A stretch of 64,000 nt of DNA from Actinomadura chibensis NBRC 106107 (lineage in GTDB: Bacteria; Actinomycetota; Actinomycetes; Streptosporangiales; Streptosporangiaceae). The notes beneath the pieces were generated by a model. That model saw nothing but the letters and a program-made list of their open reading frames with translations, was not told the DNA's origin and ran no database searches. Numbering within the stretch: position 1 is the first letter of the stretch; every line of letters starts with the position of its first letter. The position numbers and the translations under genes were made by a program. Of the stretch, positions 14,300-22,503 are shown piece by piece. The stretch is from contig NZ_BCQP01000053.1 of NCBI RefSeq assembly GCF_001552135.1, forward strand, positions 30,913-94,912, in the 5' to 3' direction.

Positions 14300-15559
14300 G
14301 TGGAGGTCGAGATTGTCGCAAGCCTCACCGGGCTTGCCGGGCTCGCGATCGGGCTCGCCAGCGGATTGGCGGTGAGAGTGAGCGAACGAGCCCAGCAGGC
14401 GCCGGTGCCCGCGACGCCGTCCGGCGGGCTGCCGCCGGGCGTGGCGTCCGTCCTCAGCGTGCTGCGGTCGTCGGCCGTCGTCGTGGACGGCGAGGACCGC
14501 GTGCTCCGCGCCAGCTCGGCCGCCCGCGCGTTCGGCCTGGTCAGCGGCGATCGCCTGGTGGTGGACGAGGTGCTCGCGATGGCCCGGCTCGTCCGCCGGG
14601 ACGGCGAGATCCGCGAGACCGAGATCCAGGTCGCGCCGAGCGGGGCGCGCAGCCGCGCGGACGGCCGCTGGTTCGCCGTCCGGGTCGCGCCGCTCGGCTC
14701 GCACGGCCTCGTCCTCGTCCTCGCCGAGGACCTGACCGACATGCACCGCACCGAGGCGATCCGCCGCGACTTCGTCGCGAACGTCAGCCACGAATTGAAG
14801 ACCCCGGTCGGCGCGCTGTCCCTGCTGGCCGAGACGGTCGAGGGCGCGGCCGACGACCCCGAGGCCGTCCGCCGGTTCGCAGGACGGATGCAGTACGAGT
14901 CCGTCCGGCTGACCAACCTCGTCCAGGACCTGATGACGCTGTCGCGCGTGCAGGGTGACGAGCCCCTGCCCGCGCTGCGTCCCGTCACGCTGGACGACGT
15001 GATGGCCGAGGCGATGGAACGCTGCCAGACCAAGGCGTCCGCGAAGGACATCGAGCTCACCGTCGGCGGCGAGGACGGCCTGCGCGTCCGCGGCGACCAG
15101 GAACTGCTGGTCACCGCGCTGCGCAACCTGGTCGACAACGCCGTCGCCTACAGCCCCGAGCACACCCGCGTCGTCGTCGCGACCAAGCGGCGCGACGACG
15201 GCCACGTGGAGGTCAACGTGACCGACCAGGGGATCGGCATCCCGGACGCCGAGGTGGAGCGGATCTTCGAGCGCTTCTACCGCGTCGACCCGGCCCGCTC
15301 CCGCCAGACCGGCGGTACCGGCCTCGGCCTCGCCATCGTCAAGCACGTCACCAGCAAGCACGGCGGCGACGTGACCGTGTGGAGCAAGGAGGGGCACGGG
15401 TCGACGTTCACGATCCGGCTGCCGCTGCTCGACGCCCCGCATCGTCCCGCCGGCATCACTGCGGCGAACAAGGACGCGGCCAAGAACAACGCGGACGCAC
15501 AAGTTGACGCGGACGCGGGTAAGAACATCCAGAACACCGCCCGGGAGGGAACACCGTGA
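14300..15559 (+). CDS. senX3: Phosphate-responsive sensor histidine kinase SenX3
   Basis: 419 aa. One clear N-terminal membrane segment (residues 5-25), a PAS-like domain (about 45-140), HisKA with the phospho-acceptor His in FVANVSHELKTPVGAL, and HATPase (NLVDNAVAYSPEH, GIGIPDAEVERIFERFYR, GGTGLGLAIVKH). With RegX3 it senses low phosphate. GTG at 14300 is chosen because a TACGAT box (14287-14292) ends 7 bp before it, fitting a leaderless mRNA, and because SenX3 proteins begin close to the membrane segment. GTG at 14264 is the alternative. Overlaps regX3 by 4 bp. Confidence 0.93.
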   Translation: MEVEIVASLTGLAGLAIGLASGLAVRVSERAQQAPVPATPSGGLPPGVASVLSVLRSSAVVVDGEDRVLRASSAARAFGLVSGDRLVVDEVLAMARLVRRDGEIRETEIQVAPSGARSRADGRWFAVRVAPLGSHGLVLVLAEDLTDMHRTEAIRRDFVANVSHELKTPVGALSLLAETVEGAADDPEAVRRFAGRMQYESVRLTNLVQDLMTLSRVQGDEPLPALRPVTLDDVMAEAMERCQTKASAKDIELTVGGEDGLRVRGDQELLVTALRNLVDNAVAYSPEHTRVVVATKRRDDGHVEVNVTDQGIGIPDAEVERIFERFYRVDPARSRQTGGTGLGLAIVKHVTSKHGGDVTVWSKEGHGSTFTIRLPLLDAPHRPAGITAANKDAAKNNADAQVDADAGKNIQNTAREGTP

Positions 15560-16236
15560 CCCGCGTGCTCGTCGTGGAAGACGAAGAGTCGTTCAGCGAC
15601 GCACTTTCGTACAACCTGCGTAAAGAGGGCTTCGAGGTGGCCGTCGCCGCCACCGGTCCCGACGCGCTGGACATCTTCGAGCGCAACGGTGCCGACCTCG
15701 TGCTGCTCGACCTGATGCTCCCCGGCCTGCCCGGCACCGAGGTGTGCCGGGAGCTGCGCGCCAAGTCCAGCGTTCCCGTCATCATGCTGACCGCCAAGGA
15801 CAGCGAGGTCGACAAGGTCGTCGGCCTTGAGCTCGGCGCGGACGACTACGTCACCAAGCCGTTCTCCACCCGCGAGCTGATCGCCCGGATGCGGGCCGTT
15901 CTGCGACGCCAGGGCGAGGTCGAGGAACTGGCCCCCGCCACGCTTGAGGCTGGACCGGTCCGGATGGACGTCGAGCGGCACGTCGTCAGCGTCGGCGGCG
16001 ACCCCGTCCAGCTTCCGCTCAAGGAGTTCGAGCTGCTGGAGGTGCTGCTCCGCAACGCGGGCCGCGTCCTGACCCGCATGCAGCTGATCGACCGCGTCTG
16101 GGGCGCCGACTACGTCGGCGACACGAAGACGCTGGACGTGCACATCAAGCGGCTCCGCGCCAAGATCGAGGAAGTGCCGTCGACGCCGCGGTACATCGTC
16201 ACCGTCCGCGGTCTGGGTTACAAGTTCGAGCCCTGA
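15556..16236 (+). CDS. regX3: Phosphate response regulator RegX3 (OmpR family)
   Basis: 226 aa. The receiver domain (residues 3-115) has acidic EDEE near 9-12, phospho-acceptor Asp in LVLLDLMLPGLPG and the conserved Lys in VTKPFSTRE. The C-terminal winged helix (about 130-225) has the OmpR recognition region RMQLIDRVWGADYVGDTKTLDVHIKRLR in the usual place. It activates the Pho regulon. GTG start in the ATG/GTGA-type overlap with senX3. A strong terminator follows within 11 bp. Confidence 0.95.
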   Translation: MTRVLVVEDEESFSDALSYNLRKEGFEVAVAATGPDALDIFERNGADLVLLDLMLPGLPGTEVCRELRAKSSVPVIMLTAKDSEVDKVVGLELGADDYVTKPFSTRELIARMRAVLRRQGEVEELAPATLEAGPVRMDVERHVVSVGGDPVQLPLKEFELLEVLLRNAGRVLTRMQLIDRVWGADYVGDTKTLDVHIKRLRAKIEEVPSTPRYIVTVRGLGYKFEP

Positions 16237-16246
16237 CGGATAGGAA

Positions 16247-16279
16247 GAACGGCCCGTCCAGCGGCTGGACGGGCCGTTC
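16247..16279 (+). terminator. Rho-independent terminator after regX3
   Basis: Perfect 13-bp stem GAACGGCCCGTCC / GGACGGGCCGTTC with a 7-nt loop, followed by TGTCAT. It starts 10 bp after the regX3 stop and may also serve the convergent lipoprotein gene. Confidence 0.85.
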
Positions 16280-16353
16280 TGTCATAGGCGGGCCGTAGTG
16301 TCGTGGACGGCTGCCGCAAGCGAGCCGTCGTGCCAGCGTCCCGGGGCGCGGGC

Positions 16354-16480
16354 GGGTCAGTGCCCCTGGGGCCCGGTGAGTCAGCGACGCCGAGGCCCGG
16401 TGGGTCAGCGACGCCGGGGCTCGGCGGGTCAGCGACCCCGGGCCCGGTGGGTCAGCGACCCCTGGGCCAAGCGGGTCAGT
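16354..16480. repeat. 24-bp tandem repeat downstream of regX3
   Basis: GGGTCAGCGAC recurs at 16354, 16378, 16402, 16426, 16449 and 16473, with CCGGGGCCCGGT-like spacers, in the gap between the terminator and the convergent lipoprotein gene. The last copy contains the end of that gene. Confidence 0.8.
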
Positions 16481-17444
16481 GACCGGCGCCGGGGGATTCC
16501 GACGTCGTCGGGGACGTGGACGCGCCCGGCTGGCCCGGCTCGGTGCTCGCGGTCGGCGTCGGGCTGCCGCCGCCCGGCGTCTGCGGGGTCCCGGGCGTCG
16601 CCGAGCCGGGGCTCTGGACGGCCGGGGTGGGCAGCGGGTAGGTGGCGAACTCGTCCTGCTGCGGGATGATCGGCACCTGGAAGTCGATGCCGCCCGCCTT
16701 CTCGAACTGCATCCGCACGAGGATGGTCGACCCGGCGAGCAGCTCCTGCCGCAGGCTCGGCAGCACGACCAGCGGCTGGTCGCCGCCCGGCGCGGGCGGG
16801 ACGGTCTGCTGCGGCGCGGACGTGTTGCCCGACGTCGGGCTGGCCGTCGGCTCGGACGTGGAGCCCGGACCCGTCGGTTCGGGCGTCGCGCCAGGCGTTC
16901 CGGGCGTACTGGACGCGGTGGGCGTCGTGGGCGCGCCGGACGTCGTGGGCGTGCCGGTCGGCTCGCCCGGCTCGGTGCCGCCCGGCTGCCCGTTCCGCTT
17001 CTTCCGGGACGGCGGCGTCGGGCTGGGGGTCGCCGTGGGCTTGCCGAGCAGCTTGACGAACGAGCCCGTCCCGTCCGCGGCGGCGCCCGGCAGCGTGATG
17101 CCGCCGCCGTCGATCCGCGCGGGGGCGCCGAACTGCGGGGAACTGACCGAGACGAGGCGGTCCGGGCGTCCCTTGACCTGGTTGATCATCGCGCCGTAGA
17201 GCGGCAGCGACAGCCCGGGGGCGATCGGCTGGCCGGGCCGCGGGCCGAGCACGAACATGTTGCGCAGGGCGATCTGCGGCGCCGCGGGCTTGTCCTTCGG
17301 GACGGAGACGTTCACGCCGTCCGTGAGCTGCGTCGGGGACGCGGACTGGGGTTCCTCGCCGGCGCCGCAACCGGTGATCACCGGCGCGATGGCGACGGCC
17401 CCCGCGACGGCCAGCGTGACCATTCGACGGCTGTTACGGATCAC
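16476..17444 (-). CDS. Secreted lipoprotein with PCu(A)C/DUF461-like fold and Pro/Thr-rich insertion
   Basis: 322 aa. A lipoprotein signal peptide ends in VITGC, giving a lipidated Cys near residue 26. The halves IALRNMFVLGPRPG...PLYGAMINQ...PDRLVSVSSPQ and PLVVLPSLRQELLAGSTILVRMQFEKAG.I.FQVPI look like the two halves of a PCu(A)C beta domain as found in actinobacterial surface lipoproteins. Between them lie about 100 residues rich in Pro, Thr and Gly, and a second such tail ends the protein. The canonical Met/His copper ligands are not obvious, so copper binding is doubtful. Confidence 0.7.
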   Translation of the reverse strand: MIRNSRRMVTLAVAGAVAIAPVITGCGAGEEPQSASPTQLTDGVNVSVPKDKPAAPQIALRNMFVLGPRPGQPIAPGLSLPLYGAMINQVKGRPDRLVSVSSPQFGAPARIDGGGITLPGAAADGTGSFVKLLGKPTATPSPTPPSRKKRNGQPGGTEPGEPTGTPTTSGAPTTPTASSTPGTPGATPEPTGPGSTSEPTASPTSGNTSAPQQTVPPAPGGDQPLVVLPSLRQELLAGSTILVRMQFEKAGGIDFQVPIIPQQDEFATYPLPTPAVQSPGSATPGTPQTPGGGSPTPTASTEPGQPGASTSPTTSESPGAGH

Positions 17445-17619
17445 GGCGTCGGTCTCCTCGCGAATGTTCTGCCAAAGCGTGGCATCGAGAATGGCACGAA
17501 AGTTGAGAGAGCGGCGTCAGAGACGCCAGAGGAAGCGTAGCGAGACCCAGCCGGAAGCACCGCTTCGGGGTACCCGACACGCCATTTTTCCATGCCCCAC
17601 TGCCGTCGGCGTGCGGCCG

Positions 17620-18453
17620 TCAGCCCGACTTCAGCGACTGGACCTTCTCGTTGAGCTCCGGGCCGGGCCGCGGGGCTTGGACGACCTCGTTGACCACCCC
17701 GTCCGGCTGGACGAACACCGCGGTGATCCCCGGCCCGGGCGTCCCCGACCCGGGTGTCCCCGGCCCAGGCGTCCCGGGCACGGACTTCCCCGGCAGGGGC
17801 GTTCGCGGCGCGCCGCGCGGCGGGGCGTAGGCGGACGCGAGCACGCCCGAGCGGTCGTCGAGGATCTGCGGCGTCCCGTTGTGGGCGGTGCCCGCGCACG
17901 CCTTCAGCTCCTTCAGCGACATGCCCTTCTTCCCGTTGACGGGACGCGGATCGGCGACCAGCCAGAAGTTCAGGATGCTCTCCTGCGTCCGGGCGGCGAG
18001 CTCGGCCACGACGCTCTCGCACTCGTACGCGGGCGGGACGATGCCGATCACACCGGGCCGCAGGTCGCGCAGGGGCATCACGGTGTGCTCGCCGGCCACG
18101 AGGTCGACGGAGCCCGCGGGCAGCAGGCCGCCGACCCGGCCGGGGCTCGCGGACGGGCGCGGCGCGAGCTGGGCGCCGGTCGGACGGGGCGCGGGACGGG
18201 GCCCGAACGCGGTCATCAGGACGCCGCTGAGCAGCGCCACGAGCAGCGCACCCGCGATGATCGGGACGGCGACGCCGAACCGCGTCAGCGGGCCGCCGAA
18301 CCGGCGGATCCGCGCCCGGCGGCGGCGCCGGCGCTCCTCGCGGTGGTAGGCGACCACGTCGCGGTCGAGCTCGCGGGCGTCATCGGGCACCACGACGTCA
18401 ACGCGGGGCAGCCCGTAGTCGTCGGGCTCCGGGTCGTCGCCGTCCGGCCTCAC
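17620..18453 (-). CDS. Membrane-anchored hypothetical protein
   Basis: 277 aa. An acidic N-terminus, a strongly basic stretch EERRRRRRARIRRF, one membrane segment (VAVPIIAGALLVALLSGVLM) and an extracellular domain of about 170 residues with Cys in YECESVVAEL and KACAGTAH that could form a disulphide. A GTP/GP-rich insert precedes the last strand. GTG at 18453 is chosen for its GGAGG ribosome site 7 bp upstream; the frame extends further upstream without conservation. A related gene commonly sits by carD in actinomycetes; function unknown. Confidence 0.7.
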   Translation of the reverse strand: MRPDGDDPEPDDYGLPRVDVVVPDDARELDRDVVAYHREERRRRRRARIRRFGGPLTRFGVAVPIIAGALLVALLSGVLMTAFGPRPAPRPTGAQLAPRPSASPGRVGGLLPAGSVDLVAGEHTVMPLRDLRPGVIGIVPPAYECESVVAELAARTQESILNFWLVADPRPVNGKKGMSLKELKACAGTAHNGTPQILDDRSGVLASAYAPPRGAPRTPLPGKSVPGTPGPGTPGSGTPGPGITAVFVQPDGVVNEVVQAPRPGPELNEKVQSLKSG

Positions 18454-18798
18454 TCCGCACCTCCGTCCTGGCCACTCGTCGGCTGAGCCGTCCCATTCGG
18501 CCCCTTCCGGGCGCTTCGTACCCGCAGTACCCGGCCTGTTCACCTCCAGTATGGGACGCTTCCACATCGCCCGGTGGGGGATGCTTGTAACCAGGGCCGG
18601 TTACCGGTAATGACGATCCGGCGCGATCCACGTGGTCCTTCGGCTACCCTGAGTACGGGGAACTGGACGAGGATGCACTATTAAAGGGCTTTGTCAATAC
18701 CCCAATATGCGGCTTGACCTGGGCATTTGTCTGGAAGGCCGGTTCAGCCACGCAGGTTTCCGTGGTACCCTGGTTCTAGCGGAAGGGGTACTTGTCAC
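18454..18798. promoter_or_regulatory. Divergent intergenic region with carD promoter
   Basis: No gene. GGTTACCGGTAA at about 18598-18609 is palindromic. The stretch TATTAAAGGGCTTTGTCAATA near 18680 is the most AT-rich part. Several possible promoter hexamers exist (TTGTCA, TTGACC, and TACCCT close to carD) but none has a clearly correct partner. A GGAAGGGG ribosome site precedes carD. Confidence 0.4.
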
Positions 18799-19281
18799 AT
18801 GACTTTCCAGGTCGGCGACACCGTCGTCTACCCCCACCATGGGGCTGCTCGGATCGAGGCCATCGAGACTCGCACCATCAAAGGTGAGGAAAAGACCTAT
18901 CTGGTCTTGAAGGTCGACAAGGGCGACCTGACAGTGCAGGTCCCGGTCGAGAACGTCGAGGACGTGGGTGTCCGTGACGTCGTCGGCCAGGAGGGTCTGG
19001 AGAAGGTGTTCGAGGTGCTTCGCGCACCCTACACCGAGGAACCCACCAACTGGTCCCGCCGGTACAAGGCGAACCTGGAGAAGCTCGCCTCCGGTGATGT
19101 GAACAAGGTCGCCGAGGTCGTTCGCGACCTGTGGCGGCGCGACAAGGAACGCGGACTGTCCGCCGGCGAGAAGCGCATGCTCGCCAAGGCGCGGCAGATC
19201 CTGGTCAGCGAGCTCGCGCTCGCCGAGAAGACCAACGAGGACAAGGCAGAGGCTCTGCTCGACGAGGTCCTGGCCAGCTGA
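18799..19281 (+). CDS. carD: RNA polymerase-binding transcription factor CarD
   Basis: 160 aa. The N-terminal RNAP-interacting Tudor-like domain (FQVGDTVVYPHHGAARIEAI, residues 3-22 onward) binds the beta subunit. The C-terminal helical domain (from about 65) contains the conserved Trp-bearing WSRRYKANLEKL segment that wedges the upstream edge of the -10 region and stabilises open complexes. CarD is a general regulator of rRNA and many other promoters in actinobacteria. The start ATG has a GGAAGGGG ribosome site. Confidence 0.97.
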   Translation: MTFQVGDTVVYPHHGAARIEAIETRTIKGEEKTYLVLKVDKGDLTVQVPVENVEDVGVRDVVGQEGLEKVFEVLRAPYTEEPTNWSRRYKANLEKLASGDVNKVAEVVRDLWRRDKERGLSAGEKRMLAKARQILVSELALAEKTNEDKAEALLDEVLAS

Positions 19282-19294
19282 ACGGCCGGATGGG

Positions 19295-19786
19295 TTGAGC
19301 GCACGGCTTCCACGGGTGGGCGTCGGTACCGACGTCCACCCGTTCTCGTCCGAGCCGCGTCCGCTGTGGGTGGGCGGGCTCGAATGGCCCGGTGAGGGCC
19401 ACGGCCTCGCCGGGCACTCCGACGGCGACGTCGCCGCGCACGCCGCGTGCGACGCGCTGCTGTCGGCCTGCGGGCTTGGCGATCTCGGCGCCATCTTCGG
19501 GACGGCCGACCCGCGCTGGTCGGGCGCGTCCGGCGTCGCGCTGCTGCGGGAGGTGGCGCGGCTCGTCCACGAGGCGGGGTTCACCATCGGGAACGTCGCC
19601 ATCCAGGTCGTGGGGAACCGTCCCAAGATCGGCAAGCGGCGCGGTGAGGCGGAGAAGACCCTGTCCGAGGCGCTCGGCGGAGCGCTGGTCACCGTCACCG
19701 CCACCACGACGGACGGCCTGGGCCTGACGGGCCGCGGCGAGGGCCTGGCCGCAATAGCCACCGCCCTCGTCCTCCCACCAGCCTGA
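19295..19786 (+). CDS. ispF: 2-C-methyl-D-erythritol 2,4-cyclodiphosphate synthase
   Basis: 163 aa. Converts CDP-ME-2-phosphate to MEcPP in the MEP isoprenoid pathway; the active enzyme is a trimer. Zinc ligands are D13, H15 (GTDVHP) and H49 (SDGDVAAHAACDAL). The C-terminal TTTDGLGLTGRGEGLAAIA motif is intact. TTG at 19295 is used as start; GTG at 19316 would leave very little before the GTDVHP motif. It follows carD by 13 bp. ispD, which often lies between carD and ispF in actinomycetes, is absent here. Confidence 0.95.
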   Translation: MSARLPRVGVGTDVHPFSSEPRPLWVGGLEWPGEGHGLAGHSDGDVAAHAACDALLSACGLGDLGAIFGTADPRWSGASGVALLREVARLVHEAGFTIGNVAIQVVGNRPKIGKRRGEAEKTLSEALGGALVTVTATTTDGLGLTGRGEGLAAIATALVLPPA

Positions 19787-20354
19787 CTCCGGCCCAGCCT
19801 GACTCCGGCCCACCAGCCTGACCCCCGCACCGGCGTGATGCCCGCCCGCCCGGCTGAGCCCTGCTCACTACCCTGAGTCCGGCCCATCGGCCTGACTCCC
19901 GCACCAGCGTGATCCACGCCCACCCGGCTGAGCCCTGCCCACTAGGCCGAGTCCGGCCCGGCCTGGTCCCGCGCCAGCCTGGTCCCCGCCCACTCGGCTG
20001 AGTCCGGCCCACACCCGGTTGAGCCCTGCCCACTAGCCTGAGCCCGGCCCACTAGCCTGGCCCCGCCCACCCGGCTGAGCCCGCCCACCAGCGTGATCCC
20101 CGCCTACCCGGCTGACCTCCGCCCCCCGGGCGCTCGCGTCGCGGCCGAAATGGGACGCTTTTCCGGCTGGTTATCCACAATCTCGCAACTCGTTGTCGTC
20201 CGGGGCCTGGGCGTTTGACGATGGTGGTAGCCGGTCCGCCCCCGGGTGGGAGGGGCTTGGTTTTTTGGGTGTTGGGGGTGGAGGTGTGGCTGACAGGGCG
20301 GGTCGTCCCGCTGGTCTGGGCGGGACTCTCCGCTGGTCTGGGGTGCCCCGGTTG
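19787..20354. repeat. Intergenic degenerate repeats downstream of ispF
   Basis: From 19790 to about 20115 short degenerate units with cores CGGCTGAGCCCTGCCCACTAG, CCTGACTCCGGCCCA and CACCAGCGTGATCC are shuffled and repeated on a scale of about 25-65 bp. The remainder to 20354 has no gene; it includes one TTATCCACA sequence (20171-20179) and GGTCTGGG-type duplications at about 20310-20345 near the fahA 3' end. Confidence 0.65.
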
Positions 20355-21584
20355 TCATACGGGCTCAGCTGGTTGTGCTGGGTAGACCGTGCCTGTCACT
20401 TCGCCCAGTGTTATCCGGGAGCCCTTCGCGCCCGGTGCCTGGGCTCGGAGCGTCACCGTGTCGCCGTCCTCCAGATACGTGCGTTTCGTGCCGTCCGGGA
20501 GTTCCAGCGGCTCGTCGCCGTTCGCGGTCAGTTCCAGCAGGCAGCCGCGCTGGTCGCGGTCCGGGCCGGAGACCGTCCCGGACGCGAACAGGTCGCCGGT
20601 GCGCAGCGGGGCGCCGTTGACGGTGGCGTGGGCCAGTTGCTGCGGCGACGTCCAGTACATGTCCGCGAACCGGGGACGCGCCACCACCTGGCCGTTGATC
20701 AAGACCTCCAGGTGCAGGTCGAGGCCCCACGGCTCGGCGCAGCGCAGGTACGGCAGCGGCTCCGGGTCCTGGACGGGCGGCGACACCCGCGCGGGCTCCA
20801 GCGCCGCGACCGGGACCACCCACGAGGAGATCGACGTCGCGAACGACTTGCCGAGGAACGGGCCGAGCGGCTGCGACTCCCACATCTGCACGTCGCGCGC
20901 GCTCCAGTCGTTCACCAGCACGAACCCGAACACATGGTCGCGGAACGCGCCCGCCGGGACACCCCGCCCCGGAACAGACGGCACTCCCGCCACGAACCCG
21001 ACCTCCGCCTCGAAGTCGAGCCGCGTCGACGGGCCGTACGTCGGTTCCGGCTCACCCGGCGTCCGGCGCTGCCCGGACGGCCGGATGATCGGCGTCCCCG
21101 ACGGGTACACGGTCCCGGCGCGCCCGTGGTAGGCGACCGGCAGCCGCTTCCAGTTGGACGGCAGCGGTTCGCTCCGCGGGCGCAGGATCCGTCCCGTGTT
21201 CCTGGCGTGGTGCTCGGACGAGAAGAAGTCCACATAGTCCGCCACCTCGAAGGGACGGAGCAGCGACACGTCCGCGACGGGGATCAGGCACGGCTGCACT
21301 TGCTCGCGGAACCCCTCGTCGGTGAGCAGTTCGACGAGCCGCGCCCGGTTGGCCTCCCAGACGGGACGTCCCGCCACCATGAAGGCGTTCAGCGAGCCGG
21401 ACGCGAAACACCGGCGGTCGTCCACGAGCCCGGCGGCGGACAGCGCGGCCAAGTCCAGGACGAACCCGCCGATGGCCACCCCCACGCGGGGCAGCTCACC
21501 CGGACGGGAGAACACCCCGTACGGCAGATTCTCGATGCCGAACCCGCCGTCCGCGCTACCCGGAACCCACGAATCGGTCGTCAT
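20355..21584 (-). CDS. fahA: Fumarylacetoacetase
   Basis: 409 aa. Hydrolyses 4-fumarylacetoacetate to fumarate and acetoacetate, the last step of tyrosine/homogentisate breakdown. The N-terminal SH3-like domain is followed by the FAH catalytic domain. Metal and active-site elements are visible: DYVDFFSSEHHARN (catalytic His), RLDFEAEVGF (Glu ligands), VLVNDWSARDVQMWE (Asp ligand) and the Lys in GPFLGKSFATSISSW. No homogentisate dioxygenase is adjacent; a conserved partner gene of unknown role lies 30 bp upstream in the same direction. Confidence 0.96.
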   Translation of the reverse strand: MTTDSWVPGSADGGFGIENLPYGVFSRPGELPRVGVAIGGFVLDLAALSAAGLVDDRRCFASGSLNAFMVAGRPVWEANRARLVELLTDEGFREQVQPCLIPVADVSLLRPFEVADYVDFFSSEHHARNTGRILRPRSEPLPSNWKRLPVAYHGRAGTVYPSGTPIIRPSGQRRTPGEPEPTYGPSTRLDFEAEVGFVAGVPSVPGRGVPAGAFRDHVFGFVLVNDWSARDVQMWESQPLGPFLGKSFATSISSWVVPVAALEPARVSPPVQDPEPLPYLRCAEPWGLDLHLEVLINGQVVARPRFADMYWTSPQQLAHATVNGAPLRTGDLFASGTVSGPDRDQRGCLLELTANGDEPLELPDGTKRTYLEDGDTVTLRAQAPGAKGSRITLGEVTGTVYPAQPAEPV

Positions 21585-21614
21585 GCCGCTATTTCTTCCC
21601 CTCCGTTTCCCCTT

Positions 21615-22442
21615 TCATCCAGTGATGGAAATCGGGCGGAGAGCCCCCAGCGCGGTCTCGATTCCGGGCGTTCCGTAGGCGGACAGCAGGCGCCGCGCCC
21701 CAACGGCCTCCTCCTCGCCCAGCGTCAGCAGGTCGGTGATCACGTCGCCGGGGTCGGCGCGGGAGAGCGCGTCGCGGACATCCCCCTCCCCGGCTCCGGC
21801 CGCGGCCGTGGCGGCGGCCAGCAGGGCGTGTACGGGGCTCGGCCCCTCCCGACCTCCCTCCTGACCGCCCTCCAGGACGAACGGCAGCTCGCGTTCCGCG
21901 CAGGCCGAGATGAACGCGGCCAGCCTCTCCACCGCGCAGGACGTTCGGTAGGCGGCGCCCAGCGGGGCGCCCCGCTCGCGGGCGGCGGCGACGCGGTCGA
22001 GCGCGTCCCGCCAGCCGGGCGACGGCCGCACCTCGATGTGCGCGGGCGCGCCGGACGGCAGCCGGGCGATCGTCACGGCGGCGGCCCGCGCCTGGTCCGC
22101 GTCCCCGGGGAGCGGGATCCGCAGTGCCGTGACGCGGACGCGCGGCTCGCCCTGGGCGGCCTCCAGCGTCGCGGACAGGTCCTGAATTCCGGTGTCGGCC
22201 ACCAGGCCGAGGTCGAGCAGATCTTCCGGGACGAGCCGCGTCCGCAACTCGGCGAACCGCGACGCCGGGCAGAGGAACCGTCCGGCAGCGGGATGCCGGG
22301 CGACGCGGCGGTAGGTCGGGAGCGCCTCATCGAGCCCAACGCGCTCCCCGCGAACCCGATCCGGCCGGACGCCATCAGGCGGGACGCGGTCCGGTGGGAA
22401 GAGCGCGGCGTCGTCGAGCAGCCGAGCGAGTAGGGCGCTCAT
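21615..22442 (-). CDS. Conserved hypothetical protein next to fahA
   Basis: 275 aa, soluble, Ala/Arg/Leu-rich. The opening LLDDAALFPP and the alternating strand-helix pattern (FLCPASRFAEL, DLGLVADTG, HIEVRPSPGW, LPFVLEGG, VHALLAAATAA) suggest an alpha/beta, perhaps TIM-barrel-like fold. It ends just before fahA and is probably co-transcribed, which suggests a role in aromatic amino acid breakdown. No catalytic motif was recognised and no function is proposed. Confidence 0.6.
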   Translation of the reverse strand: MSALLARLLDDAALFPPDRVPPDGVRPDRVRGERVGLDEALPTYRRVARHPAAGRFLCPASRFAELRTRLVPEDLLDLGLVADTGIQDLSATLEAAQGEPRVRVTALRIPLPGDADQARAAAVTIARLPSGAPAHIEVRPSPGWRDALDRVAAARERGAPLGAAYRTSCAVERLAAFISACAERELPFVLEGGQEGGREGPSPVHALLAAATAAAGAGEGDVRDALSRADPGDVITDLLTLGEEEAVGARRLLSAYGTPGIETALGALRPISITG

Positions 22443-22455
22443 AGCCCTATGACTA

Positions 22456-22493
22456 CCCGGCCGCCGGAGACCTCACCGCGGGCGGCGGCCGGG
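22456..22493 (-). terminator. Hairpin terminator between the DUF2637 gene and the fahA operon
   Basis: Arms CCCGGCCGCC (22456-22465) and GGCGGCCGGG (22484-22493), a perfect 10-bp stem, starting 11 bp beyond the stop of the minus-strand DUF2637 gene. No T-tract follows, as is common in GC-rich genomes. Confidence 0.5.
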
Positions 22494-22503
22494 TTCGCGC
22501 CGC

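Noticed and set aside
20171..20179. Perfect DnaA-box-like TTATCCACA
   Set aside because: A single copy with no cluster, no AT-rich unwinding element and no dnaA/dnaN/gyr genes; not an origin.
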